Assembly (NCBI GenBank): GCA_003665825.1
Contig: QPFY01000018.1
Coordinates: forward strand, 62,001-126,000
Reading direction: 5' to 3'
Source of the DNA: Microbotryum silenes-acaulis
Taxonomy: Eukaryota; Basidiomycota; Microbotryomycetes; Microbotryales; Microbotryaceae
Length of the DNA stretch: 64,000 nt
In this document: positions 1 through 13,246 of the stretch, piece after piece
How positions within the stretch are numbered: position 1 is the first letter of the stretch
Layout of the letters: each line of letters begins with the position of its first letter
Position numbers and translations under genes: made by a program
The notes under the pieces: generated by a model
Databases searched by the model: none
The model's input: only the letters and a program-made list of their open reading frames with translations
Told to the model about the DNA's origin: nothing

Positions 1-333
1 CACCTGCTCAAGCACTACAGTGAGTTATGATAGCTAGTAAAGATAAAGGAAGAAGGAAATGTAGTGCTCACCTGCTCAAGCAGTGGTAAGGCTCTGATCG
101 ACGGACCAAGGAGACCAGACCAAGAAGTTGCTTGAGCAGGAGAGAGAGAAGCGCGGAGCCATTTGGCTCGGGTGAGCGCGCGGCTGGGTCTGCCACCTTT
201 GTCAGGCGCACGGACCCAACCCAGGAAAGGGAGAGAGCCTAGGTGTGGAAGGCAGGCCAAAAAGGAGGTAAGATGAGACCAAGAAAAGGAGGCATGATGC
301 GAGAAGGAAACATAAGAGTTTGTCAATCTCACA
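1..333 (-). repeat. Solo LTR of the copia-C type, left end outside window
   Basis: Most of this stretch matches the LTR of the copia-C element further right (26,042-26,327 and 30,816-31,092), for example the shared text around CTCTGATCGACGG and the right end GTCAATCTCACA. It is therefore an LTR in reverse orientation. It ends exactly where an open copia-A reading frame resumes at 334, so it interrupts copia-A. A 14-base motif, CACCTGCTCAAGCA, occurs at 1 and again at 69, so the left part is internally duplicated. The outer end and the target duplication lie off the window. Confidence 0.75.
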
Positions 334-2788
334 ACGATACGAACGTCGAAACAACGAACGATCAAGCTCTGCAACGTCTACTACGTTCCCGACCTTCCGG
401 CAAACCTGATCTCGGTCATGCAGCTGCGCCGCGAGCGCATTTACACCCACTTTGGCAAGACCATCGAGCTCCGGTCACAAGGTCACCTCATAGGTGTCGC
501 ATCCCTCATTGCGAACAAATTGTCGACACTGGACGCCACCCCAATCCGCACCAAGGTATCACCGGTTGCAGCAGCCGCCATCCCTCTCCTAACTTTGCAC
601 CAACGATTCGGCCACCTATCCCTTCCCAACCTGCGAAGGGCAGTCTCGTCGGGTCAACTACAAGGTCAAATATGGACGTACTCGGCGGCCGAATGCAAGG
701 CCTTCTCCTGCGACACCTGCAAAGCGGCAAAGGCAACCAGGACACCTTTCCCAACATCGGACTCTCGCGCTTCGCAACCACTCGAACTGGTTCACTCCGA
801 TGTCCTCACTCTGCCCGAACCAGCCACCGACGGGGAACGATATGTTGTCACCTTCATCGACGATTTCTCCCGAAAGACGTGGGTCAGCGCGCTGAGAAAC
901 AAGAGTCAAGTCTTCGACACCTTCCAGCGTTGGCACACCATGATTGAACGCTCAACGGGCCTCAAGCTCCGCACGTTACGAACGGACAATGGCGGCGAAT
1001 ACACGTCCAAAGCCTTCATTGAGTACTGCTCTCACCACGGCATTACCAGGCAGCTCACAATCCCGTACACCCCGGAGCAGAACGGCCGAGCCGAAAGGAC
1101 AAACCGCACGATCATCGAGGGGACGATCGCCCTGCTCCAGCACTCGGGACTGCCCATGACACTCTGGCGAGAGGCCCTCCGGTACGTTGTTGACACCAAG
1201 AACCTCAGCCCGCACAGCGCCATCGACCACAAGATCCCGGACGCTGTCTGGTTTGGCAAACCTCCCAGCACGGCAAACCTGAGGGTATTCGGATGCCGCG
1301 CCTGGCACACCACCCCTCAGCACAAGCGAGCAAAACTCGACCCCAAGGCCAAACCATTCATCTTCGTTGGCATCGATAACAGATCGAAGGCCTGGACGCT
1401 TTACGACCCGGCCACAACTTCGTTCTTCCAGAGCCGCGACGTCCTATTCGATGAGAAAGTCTTCCCCGCTCGAGATGCCCCGATCGACCAACCGAAACCT
1501 CACATGACGTCCACCACTGGCGACTGGACCTTTGTTGACGCTGCACATGGCTCCCGCGCGGCACCACCTCCGTCCCTCCAACCTGTCGTGCACGAAAATC
1601 GATTTGCCGCGCTTGAGACCAACGCGAGTGACGACACAACGATCGACATGTCCGACGATGGCTTTGACACACCGTCCGACATGTCCAGGGCTCAGTTCTC
1701 GCCATCACCTCCTGCGTCGGACGTGACCGATGACTCGGCCGACCCAATCGACTTCTTGTCATGCCCGTCTCGCGCCGCTGCCTTCGCCGCCACCACCGCT
1801 GGTTCATCAGTCGTCGAACTCGAAGGGCCAACCGAGGACCCCCAAAATTGGTCGCAGGCGGTCAAGTCAGGTAAAGAGGAGATCTGGAGGCAAGCAGCAG
1901 CCGATGAGTTTCACTCCCTTGCCACCGAGTACAAATGCTTCACCCCGGTCAACTCCTCCTCACTGCCCCCCGGTGCCAAAGTCCTTGGATCCAGGTTCAT
2001 CTTCCGCACCAAACGCGATCAACTTGGCAAGATCACTTCGCACAAGGGCCGGCTCGTTGCACAGGGCTTCTCCCAGCGCCCAGGTATCGATTACGATGAG
2101 ACGTTTGCTCCTGTCGCCAAGTTCACCTCAATCCGAGCTCTCATCGCACTGGCCGCCGCCAAGAACCTCCACGTCCATCAGGCCGACGTTGACAAGGCAT
2201 ACCTCCACGGCGAGCTGAAGGAAGACCTCTACATGCGCGTCCCACAAGGTGTTGACATGCCCGGTAAAGTCCTCAAACTCCATCGATCGATCTACGGCCT
2301 CAAGCAGGCCGGCCGAGTCTGGAATGAGCACATTGACTTGATGCTGAAGAGCCTCAACTACCGCGCCACAGCCAAGGACCACTGCGTGTACGTACGACGC
2401 GACGGCGACCAATACCACTACATCGCCCTCTACGTCGATGACTTGCTGATGGTCAGCCCTTCGGAGGACGAGATCGAGCGCATCCTCAACGGCCTGGAGC
2501 AAAAATACGGCATCAAGCGACTTGGCCCAGCCCAATACATCTTGGGGATCCAGATCAAACGACAGGCCGACAAGTCCATCATCCTGTCGCAGGAGGCGTA
2601 CATCACAAGTATCCTCCGCAGATTTGGAATGTCAGACAGCAGCCCCGCCTCCACGCCCATGGCCCCAAACCGCCAGCTCGAGCATTCGCTCGCGGAACCG
2701 TCAAAGATCGCTCAGACGCGCTACATGCAGGCCATTGGGTGCCTCCTCTACGCCGCCACTGGTACTCGCCCAGACATCTCCTACGCCG
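334..2788 (+). pseudogene. Copia-A pol, first part (protease end, integrase, RT)
   Basis: Open from 334, joined directly to the LTR before it, so the N-terminus is cut off. The first residues read like the protease end / GAG-pre-integrase of copia (NVYYVPDLPANLISV). A zinc-binding HHCC region follows (HQRFGHL ... CDTCKAAKAT), then the integrase D,D,E signature (LVHSDV, TDNGGEY, NGRAERTN), an acidic linker near 1620-1760, and RT with YVDDLLM at about 2430. The frame ends in the B1 LTR after ISYAV; the same codons (YAVGYLARF) restart at about 8012. The coding sequence is otherwise intact, so the only visible damage is the two insertions. Confidence 0.9.
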
Positions 2789-3117
2789 TGTGAGGAATCC
2801 ACTCTCCGCTCGGGTCAGGACTTAGGCGCGCGGAGCGAGCCGGGCGCATCGGCCCAGGACTTAGGCGCGCGGAGCGAGCCGGGCGCATCGGCCCAGGACT
2901 TAGGCGCGCGCAGCGAGCCTGGCACATTGGCTCAGCCCCGAGGCTCGCTGGCTGAGGACTTGGGGCGCGCGGCTCCCTTACTGTTAGATTCCTATTCATC
3001 ACTCTTGGCTATAACTACATCGCTGACGTAGTAGAGTTGATCGAATAGGTATGTTGAAATGATATTGATCACTCTTGGCTATAACTACATCGCTGACGTA
3101 GTAGAGTTGATCGAATA
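2789..3117 (+). repeat. 5' LTR of copia-B1
   Basis: Starts TGTGAGGAATCC and ends GATCGAATA. It contains three copies of a roughly 39-bp GC-rich unit (core GGCGCGCGGAGCGAG) at about 2817-2935. A 50-bp unit beginning ATCACTCTTGG is present twice with a 70-bp period (2998-3047 and 3068-3117). The same structure recurs at 7687-8015 and 12,825-13,153. Confidence 0.92.
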
Positions 3118-3140
3118 GGTTATAAGCCCACGAGCTACCA
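3118..3140 (+). other. Primer-binding site of copia-B1 (half-tRNA type)
   Basis: It directly follows the LTR and begins GGTTATAAGCCC. It lacks the usual TGG start. Its reverse complement reads like the 5' half of a tRNA through the anticodon loop (GGGCTTATAACC, loop CTTATAA, anticodon UAU), as Drosophila copia does with initiator tRNA. The Ile(UAU) identity is inferred from the loop only. Confidence 0.7.
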
Positions 3141-3211
3141 GCCCCGCCGCTTGAAATTTTTCCCTCGAGCCCAGCCACTCGAGCCGCCCCAGCCCATCGC
3201 ACCATCGCAGC

Positions 3212-6200
3212 ATGGACAGCTCCCCCGCCCCGCCTTCGCCCCCCAGGGACATCAGCTCCCCTGACCCTTCGATCAGCGTGCAAATCGCCACGCTACAGGC
3301 ACAGCTTGCCGCTCTACAGGCCTCACAGCCCCCTGCCGCCGCCGCCGCCTCCCCGCCCGTCACTGCCACGCAGGCAAACACCGCCACCGCATCAAAAGTC
3401 GTGTTCCCCAAGCACGCTCGCCTTGACGGCCCTAAGTCGTTTACAAACTGGTTACGTCAACTCCGTCTCGCGCTTCCAAATCAAGCCCGTGGTTACGTTC
3501 TTGACGGTGTCATTCCCCCGACGTGGACGGCCGACCAGCTTGCCGCCCGTGACGACGCCGCGCGTGAAATCATCGTTGGCTCGATCGACTCAGCCGACGT
3601 CTCAGCCACCCTCGACACCATCCCCAGCGACGACCTGTCGGCACCACGCATCTTCGCCGCACTCAAGGCTCGTTTCGCACCGGACGACGCCACTCGTACC
3701 CTCGAGTTGTTCGCCCGCCTTTGGGACTTCAGGAAGATGCCTGCCTCCGTCGAGGCGTACGACACGTGGCTCCGTGAATACATGTCGATCGCGCAGGAAA
3801 TCCGCGACGCCAAAACCTCGCTCAACGACGTGCTCGCCACTCACGTGCTCGCCATGGTCCCACCCTGCCTCGACAGCTTCCGACTCACGTTCACGGACGA
3901 GCAGCGCAACCAACGCGACCTCCCGGAACTCACGACGCTGACGGATCGCATTCGCATCCAGCTTCGCTCGGCGGGACTCTCGTCATCGCACTCGGCCATG
4001 CTCGCCACCGCCTCCCCTTGTCCCGCCTGCCGCGCCCCCGGCCACCGTCTGCGCGACTGCACCTCACGGGCGACACACCCGCCCGCCGGCCCCTGCCGCC
4101 GCTGCCACAAGAAAGGTCACTGGGCCCTCGACTGCAAGCACCGGGGCGAACAGAAACACACCGGCGACGACAACCAGGACGACACGTCTCTCCCCGCCGC
4201 TCAACAGCCTAACATCGGCTATTTCGCCTCCTGCCTGTTCGCTCGCCGGCAACTCCCGACTGACGCCTTTGTAGTCGACTCGGGCGCCACGGCACACATG
4301 GTCGCCGATCGCTCTCTATTCACGGCTTATCGCCAGACGGCGCACACCAAGATCGGCGGCATCGCCGGCGGTATCACGGCCATTGGTATGGGGGACGTAG
4401 CGTTCGTTGCCAAGACCGGACATCCGATCACGCTGCGTGGCGTTCTGCACACGCCGGGCCTCCACGTCAACCTCCTCTCTGTTTCTCGCCTCTGCGACAC
4501 CGACCGCGTTCGACTCGCCTTCACCAGCGACGGCATCGACATCGCCAAGGACGGCCAGGCCATTGCTCACGGTACCAGGGTTAACGACGGTCTCTACCTT
4601 TTGGACGCGGATCACACCAAGTGTCAGCAGCTTGCCCTTCTCTCGCGTTCTGAGTCTACCGTGCCCCTGCTTACCCTTCACCGCTGCCTCGGCCATCTTG
4701 CCCCATCCTCTATACAGAAGATGATCGCCGCAGGTTTGCTGGACGGGTTTGGGGCCGGGTACAGTGACAAAGACGTAGAGGAGTTTGTTTGCAATGCTTG
4801 CCTTGGTTCCAAAGGCCACCGTCTTCCTTTTCCCGACTCTGAGTCGCATTCCCCCGAGAGACTCGGCCTCGTGCACAGCGATGTCCTTTCGTTCCCCACT
4901 CCGTCCTTGACCGGGAAGCGCTACCTTGTCACATTTCTTGACGACCACTCTCGCAAACTCTGGGCATACGCGATCGATCACAAAAGCGACGTCTTCCCGA
5001 CCTTCCAGACTTGGCTCGCCGAAGTGGAGTTAGAGACGAACGCGCGTTTAAAAACCCTTCGCACTGACAACGGCGGGGAGTACCGATCGAACGCATTCAC
5101 GGAGTTCTGCAAGTCCAGGGGCATTCGTCGTCAATACTCTATCCCCTACACACCTCAGCAAAACGGTCGTGCCGAACGTGTCAATCTCTCCATTGTCGAG
5201 GGCATCCTCGCCCTCCTTGCTGACTCCCATCTGCCGGCCACCTTTTGGGATGAAGCGGCTGCGTACTTCGTTTATTGCAAAAACAGGTGCTCACACTCAG
5301 CTTTGGCCAAACAGACTCCAGAATCCGTTTGGAACGGCCGACGCACCACCACCACCGCCCTCCACCCGTTCGGCTGCGCGGCCTGGCTCACGGTCGCGCC
5401 GGACCTTCGCAGCAAGCTCGACCCCAAGGCCGCGCGCGTGATCTTCACCGGTTACGACCTCGCCTCCAAGGCTTTCCGTTTCTTCGACCATTATACCAAC
5501 AAGGTTGTGATTGGCCGAAATGCCACCTTCCTCGACGACGACTTCCCCGGCCTCCCAATCAACACGCCCGTCGATGTGGACAACACCGAACGCCAGTTCG
5601 TCATTCCCGCCGACACGCCCGCCCCCGCCGTCAAGACGAGGACCCCACTAGTAAGGTCGGCGCACATGGACGTCTCATCCTCTCTTGATGATTCTGCCAT
5701 GAGCGCCGTTGACGTGGCCCCAGGGTACACTGGCGGATCCTTACTTAATTCTACAGATATCAGCCCCTCGCCGTCCCCGTCGCTTGTCCCGCTTTCGTCG
5801 CCCGCCACGTCCTCGGCCGGAGGACCGTCCCTCGATGACTCGGACGACCCGCTTGACCTCCTCAACTCCAACACCGCGGTTCGCCTCAACCTGATGGACG
5901 TACATCGATCCGACGACGACACCCTGGTGACGCCCGCACCCGCCATTGCCCCCGCTGAACAGCCCTCCGATGACGACTCCCCTGATGAGATCGATTTCCT
6001 CTCTCGCCACCACCGCGCCTTCATCGCCACAGACGACGACGACCCCACCCTCGACGCCATCGAGCCCGTCAAGTCGATTACTAGCGATCCTCAGACCTGG
6101 CGCGAAGCAATGTCCAGCGACGAGCACGACATCTGGGCTCAGGCTGCCGCCGCCGAGTTCACCGCCATGCGCGACGACTTCAAGGTGTTCACCATCGAGC

Positions 6201-7723
6201 CTCGATCCTCCGTACCACCGGGCGCCACTATCGTCACCTCCAAGTTCGTCTGGAAGACCAAACGCGACGCACGCGGCGAAGTCACGGGGCACAAGGCACG
6301 TCTCGTAGCGCAAGGTAACCGACAACGCGACGGCATCGACTTCTCGGAGACTTTCGCACCCGTCGCCCGGTTCTCCTCCATTCGCTGCCTCCTTGCCCTC
6401 GCCGCTGCCAATGGTTACCACGTTCATCAGGCCGACATCGACAAGGCTTACCTCCACGGCGAGCTCGATCACGATATCTGGATGACGACGCCACGAGGTT
6501 TCGACTTCCCAAGTGATAAGATTCTCCGCCTGCGGCGCTCAATCTACGGTCTCAAGCAGGCCGGTCGCATCTGAAATCGCCACATTGACACATCACTCAG
6601 GAGTCTCGGGTACAAGGCAACGGGCACTGATCACTGCATTTACTCTCACATTGATGATCAGCAACGGCCCCATTATATCGCCTTGTATGTCGACGATCTC
6701 CTCATTGTCAGCCCCGCCCTCGACGAGATCGAACGCGTCATCTCCGGCCTCGAACAACGATACGGCGTCAAACGACTCGGCCCCGCGGAATACATCCTCG
6801 GCATCCAAATCCGCCGCCTGGACGACGGCTCCATTGCCCTATCCCAGGAACGCTACATCATGGACGTGCTCGCCCGGTTTCACTTCGACACCACGACACG
6901 CGGCGCTACGGTGCCAATGACGCCCGGCCTCTCGCTCACGGCAGTTCCGGGTCAAGGAACGGAGCGCATTCGATCGTGGTACCTACAAGCCATTGGCTCC
7001 CTCCTGTACATTTCCCTTGGCACTCGACCCGACATTGCCTTCGCCGTCTCGTACTTGTCCCGGTTCGCCAACAACCCTGGCCGCCGTCATTGGATTGCCG
7101 TCAAACACGTCCTTCGCTACCTTCGCGCCACGTACCGCGATGAGCTACTCTACGCCCGCGGTCCAGCCAAAGTTACGGGTGTGGTTGGGTATTCCGATGC
7201 GAACTGGGGTGCCTGCGTCGACACGTCCATCTCCACAATGGGCTTCGTCTTTTACTTGGCCGGCTCCGCCGTCTCTTGGTCATCGAAGCGTCAGACTCGG
7301 GTGGCGGATTCCACCACTGATGCCGAATACCTCGCCTTGTCGCACGCTGGTAAGGAAGCGATTTACCTTACGCAACTCCTCTCCGAGCTCCACGTTCGCC
7401 CGATCGATGCAGCTCACATCTTCACCGACAACGAGGCCGCGGCCGCCGTCGCTCACGACCCCGTTCGCACCTCCGGCACTCGACACATACGCCTCCGCGA
7501 GCATTTTGTCCGCGACATGGTCAACCGAGGCGATATCTCCCTCTCACACGTTGGCACAGCGGACATGGTTGCGGACCTATTCACCAAAGCGCTGGGTCCC
7601 AAGATTTTTGGTATACATTGCTATGCTCTAGGCCTCCGGACGCGGCACCCACGGCTCAAGTCTACCTCGCGTTCGCGTGGGGGGGGTGTGAGGAATCCAC
7701 TCTCCGCTCGGGTCAGGACTTAG
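3212..7723 (+). pseudogene. Copia-B1 Gag-Pol polyprotein with one nonsense codon
   Basis: Single-frame Gag-Pol starting [13 protein letters not shown]. Visible parts: Gag; two zinc knuckles (CX2CX4HX4C, residues about 270-283 and 295-308); aspartic protease [10 protein letters not shown] at about 355; integrase HHCC at about 490-530 and D,D,E (HSDV, TDNGGEY, NGRAER); RT with [10 protein letters not shown] at about 1158; RNase H GYSDANWG at about 1328. Codon 1121 is TGA at 6572-6574, where copies B2 and B3 have TGG in GRIWNRH. The frame is open again directly after it. The stop falls inside RT, so no full RT or RNase H can be made without readthrough. The frame has no stop before the LTR and runs through the G-tract to 7723. 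Confidence 0.93.
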
Positions 7724-8015
7724 GCGCGCGGAGCGAGCCGGGCGCATCGGCCCAGGACTTAGGCGCGCGGAGCGAGCCGGGCGCATCGGCCCAGGACTTA
7801 GGCGCGCGCAGCGAGCCTGGCACATTGGCTCAGCCCCGAGGCTCGCTGGCTGAGGACTTGGGGCGCGCGGCTCCCTTACTGTTAGATTCCTATTCATCAC
7901 TCTTGGCTATAACTACATCGCTGACGTAGTAGAGTTGATCGAATAGGTATGTTGAAATGATATTGATCACTCTTGGCTATAACTACATCGCTGACGTAGT
8001 AGAGTTGATCGAATA
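7687..8015 (+). repeat. 3' LTR of copia-B1
   Basis: Same 329-bp sequence as the 5' LTR by eye. It is preceded by a polypurine tract of eight G residues (7679-7686) and followed by the target duplication CGCCG. Confidence 0.92.
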
Positions 8016-8020
8016 CGCCG

Positions 8021-8619
8021 TTGGATACCTCGCACGTTTCTCTGCCAGTCCCACACCTGAACACTGGACCGCCATCAAGACCGTCTTTCGGTACTTATGC
8101 GGAACTGCACGCCTTGGCCTGCACTACAGCTCCGAGCAAGGCAAGTTCTCGGGATTCACGGGTTACTCTGACGCGGACTGGGGAACCTGCACCACGTCAT
8201 CACGGTCAACCATGGGGTACAGCTTCCACCTGGCTGGCTCCGTTATCTCCTGGTCCTCCAAAGTGCAAAACCGAGTGGCCGACTCCACCACAGACGCCGA
8301 GTACCTCGCCCTCTCGCATGCCTCGAAGGAAGCTGGCCACCTCCAAGAACTACTTATGGAGCTGGGCATCGACACTCAAGCTCCCGTCCAACTTTACGGC
8401 GACAACCAAGGAGCACTGGCTCTCGCCAAGAACCCCACCCTTCACCACCGGTCCCGACACATTCGCATTCGCGAACATTTCGTACGCGACCAGGTCAGGC
8501 TGGGCACCATTCGAGTCGACTATGTGGACACGAAAACCATGGTCGCCGATATCTTCACCAAGGCACTTGGGCCTTTAGTGTTCAAGGTTCATCGTGAGAA
8601 CCTGGGTCTCCGAGGCTAA
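8021..8619 (+). pseudogene. Copia-A pol, last part (end of RT, RNase H)
   Basis: Continues the copia-A frame after B1. It reads VGYLARFSASPTPEHW, then the RNase H landmarks [27 protein letters not shown] and YGDNQGALALAKN, and the conserved end [19 protein letters not shown]. The natural stop is TAA at 8617-8619. It is displaced by 5.2 kb from its first part. The RNase H acidic residues are present, so nothing but the insertion damages it. Confidence 0.92.
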
Positions 8620-8641
8620 GTAAGCTTCGAGCGAGGGGGGG

Positions 8642-8949
8642 TGTTGAATTCCATACACTCTTGCTTAGATCAATCTCCAATCCGCGCCGCGCCTGGCTAG
8701 CCGCGCCGCTTGGACCTCTCTTTGGACTTAGAGATATTTCGCACACTCGCACTGCGCGCCTCTTTAGTCTTCCCCCTAACGCTCCAAACTACTCCCTTAC
8801 AACCCGTACTCTGTCTCGTGTACTTACTGGTTGCCGATCCAGGTTAGTTGCAATCCTAACGCTCCAAACTACTCCCTTACAACCCGTACTCTGTCTCGTG
8901 TACTTACTGGTTGCCGATCCAGTCCCCTCTCGAGACATACGGTTTAACA
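8642..8949 (+). repeat. 3' LTR of copia-A
   Basis: Starts TGTTGAATTCC just after a run of seven G residues and ends TTTAACA, giving TGTT...AACA inverted ends. A 66-bp segment beginning CCTAACGCTCCAAAC is duplicated inside it (from about 8777 and about 8855). Right of it, AGGCT and copia-B pol sequence begin. The right edge rests on the TG...CA rule and the start of B similarity. Confidence 0.8.
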
Positions 8950-10497
8950 AGGCTGCCGCCGCCGAGTTCACCGCCATGCGCGACGACTTCAAGGTGTTCA
9001 CCATCGAGCCTCGATCCTCCGTACCGCCGGGCGCCACTATCGTCACCTCCAAATTCGTCTGGAAGACCAAGCGCGATGCACACGGTGACGTCACAGGGCG
9101 GAAGGCACGCCTTGTAGCGCAAGGTAACCGCCAACGCGACGGCATCGATTTCTCGGAGACTTTCGCACCCGTTGCCCGTTTCTCCTCCATTCGCTGCCTC
9201 CTTGCCCTCGCCGCTGCCAACGGTTACCACGTTCATCAGGCCGACATCGACAAGGCTTACCTCCACGGCGAGCTCGATCACGATATCTGGATGACGACGC
9301 CACGAGGTTTCGACTTCCCAAGCGATAAGGTTCTCCGCCTGCGGCGCTCAATCTACGGTCTCAAGCAGGCCGGTCGCATCTGGAATCGCCACATTGACAC
9401 ATCACTCAGGAGTCTCGGGTACAAGGCAACGGGCACTGATCACTGCATTTACTCTCACATTGATGATCAGCAACGGCCCCATTATATCGCCTTGTATGTC
9501 GACGATCTCCTCATTGTCAGCCCCGCCCTCGATGAGATCGAACGCGTCATCTCCGGCCTTGAACAGCGATACGGCGTCAAAAGGCTCGGCCCCGCGGAAT
9601 ACATCCTCGGCATCCAAATCCGCCGCCTGGACGACGGCTCCATTGCCCTATCCCAGGAACGCTACATCATGGACGTGCTCGCCCGGTTTCACTTCGACAC
9701 CACGACACGCGGCGCTACAGTGCCAATGACGCCCGGCCTCTCGCTCACAGCAGTTCCGGGTCAGGGAACGGAGCGCATTCGATCGTGGTACCTCCAAGCC
9801 ATCGGCTCCCTCCTGTACATTTCCCTTGGCACTCGACCCGACATTGCCTTCGCCGTCTCGTACTTGTCCCGGTTCGCCAACAACCCTGGCCGTCGTCATT
9901 GGATTGCCGTCAAACACGTCCTTCGCTACCTTCGTGCCACGTACCGCGATGAGCTACTCTACGCCCGCGGTCCAGCCAAAGTTACGGGTGTGGTCGGTTA
10001 TTCCGATGCGAACTGGGGTGCCTGCGTCGACACGTCCATCTCCACAATGGGCTTCGTTTTTTACTTGGCTGGCTCTGCCGTCTCTTGGTCATCGAAACGT
10101 CAGACTCGGGTGGCGGATTCCACCACTGATGCCGAATACCTCGCCTTGTCGCACGCTGGTAAGGAAGCGATTTACCTTACGCAACTCCTCTCCGAGCTCC
10201 ACGTTCGCCCGATCGATGCAGCTCACATCTTCACCGACAACGAGGCCGCGGCCGCCGTCGCTCACGACCCCGTTCGCACCTCCGGCACTCGACACATACG
10301 CCTCCGCGAGCATTTTGTCCGCGACATGGTCAACCGAGGCGATATCTCCCTCTCACACGTTGGCACAGCGGACATGGTTGCGGACCTATTCACCAAAGCG
10401 CTGGGTCCCAAGATTTTTGGTATACATTGCTATGCTCTAGGCCTCCGGACGCGGCACCCACGGCTCAAGTCTACCTCGCGTTCGCGTGGGGGGGGGG

Positions 10498-10502
<5 letters not shown>
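8950..10502 (+). pseudogene. Copia-B2 pol, 3' fragment (RT and RNase H)
   Basis: Nearly identical to the C-terminal third of B1 Pol, from [16 protein letters not shown] onward. It includes the intact GRIWNRH that is a stop in B1, [10 protein letters not shown], and the RNase H motifs. An upstream ATG at 8661 inside the copia-A LTR happens to be in frame and makes a 613-codon chimaeric ORF; the first 97 codons are LTR sequence. The copia-A insertion cuts off the 5' part of B2, which should lie left of the window. The frame ends TGA at 10,500-10,502 because this copy has ten G residues in its polypurine tract. Confidence 0.88.
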
Positions 10503-12307
<1,805 letters not shown>

Positions 12308-12824
12308 GTCGAGCCCGAACTTCGCTCGAAACTCGACCCGAAAGCGGTTCGCGCTCTCTTCACCGGCTACGACCTGGCTTCTAAAGCCTTCCGTTTCTAC
12401 GACACTACGACAAAGAAGATCGTTCTGGGCAGAAATGCCATGTTCCTCGACACTGAATTCCCCGGGCTACCTGGCGACTCCACCGAGCACGAAGTCGACA
12501 CGCACTTCGCCAGCGCTCCCATCGCCGACCTTCAAGACACTGTCAAGACATGGACCCCACTAGTAAGGTCGGCGCACATGGACGTCTCATCCCCCCTTGA
12601 TGATTCTGCCATAAGCGCCGTTGACGTGGCCCCAGGGTACACTGGCGGAACCTTACTTAACTCCACAGATGCCGAATCGTCCTCGTCACCGTCTCCTGCG
12701 CCGCCCTCGTCACCATCGCCTGCGCTCTCACCGTCGCTGGCGGCGTCATCGTCACTCTCGGCCTTACCGACTGACTCTGAAGGCTTGGCCGATCCTCTCG
12801 ACCTCATCGGCTCACGGCCCCAGG
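12308..12824 (+). pseudogene. Element D pol fragment 2 (end of integrase, linker)
   Basis: Reads [32 protein letters not shown] and continues into the Ser/Pro-rich linker before RT ([10 protein letters not shown]). It continues fragment 1 at the homologous B1 position, so the solo LTR sits between them. It is cut at 12,824 by the B3 5' LTR. The RT that should follow is absent from the window. Confidence 0.85.
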
Positions 12825-13153
12825 TGTGAGGAATCCACTCTCCACTCGGGTCAGGACTTAGGCGCGCGGAGTGAGCCGGGCGCATCGGCCCAGGGCTTAG
12901 GCGCGCGGAGCGAGCCGGGCGCATCGGCCCAGGACTTAGGCGCGCGCAGCGAGCCTGGCCCATTGGCTCAGCCCCGAGGCTCGCTGGCTGAGGACTTGGG
13001 GCGCGCGGCTCCCTTACTGTTAGATTCCTATTCATCACTCTTGGCTATAACTACATCGCTGACGTAGTAGAGTTGATCGAATAGGTATGTTGAAATGAGA
13101 TTGATCACTCTTGGCTATAACTACATCGCTGACGTAGTAGAGTTGATCGAATA
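12825..13153 (+). repeat. 5' LTR of copia-B3
   Basis: 329 bp, TGTGAGG...GAATA, with the same internal tandem structure as B1. It is followed directly by the primer-binding site GGTTATAAGCCC at 13,154-13,176, identical to that of B1. Confidence 0.92.
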
Positions 13154-13246
13154 GGTTATAAGCCCACGAGCTACCAGCCCCGCCGCTTGCAATTTTCCCT
13201 CGAGCCCAGCCACTCGAGCCGCCCCAGCACATCGCACCATCGCAGC

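Larger units (their letters stand above)
2789..8015 (+). mobile_element. Copia-B1, complete Ty1/copia element (5,227 bp)
   Basis: It has two 329-bp LTRs that look identical by eye, ends TGTGAG...ATA, and a 5-bp target duplication CGCCG (2784-2788 and 8016-8020). Gene order is gag, protease, integrase, RT, RNase H, which is Ty1/copia. It sits inside copia-A. Identical LTRs mean a recent insertion. One in-frame stop at 6572-6574 breaks the ORF, so this copy is probably not autonomous. Confidence 0.95.
334..8949 (+). mobile_element. Copia-A LTR retrotransposon, interrupted by copia-B1
   Basis: The pol frame runs 334-2788, stops at the B1 insertion, and resumes after 8015 with the missing RNase H part, then a G-rich tract and a 3' LTR (8642-8949). 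Joining codons across the insertion restores a normal copia order of integrase, RT and RNase H. gag, protease and the 5' LTR lie left of the window, behind the copia-C-type LTR. The 3' LTR ends TTAACA and is followed by AGGCT and copia-B sequence, so copia-A itself probably landed inside element B2. Confidence 0.85.

Noticed and set aside
243..947. 234-codon ORF at the left edge
   Set aside because: It crosses the LTR border at 333/334 and runs out of frame through copia-A integrase.
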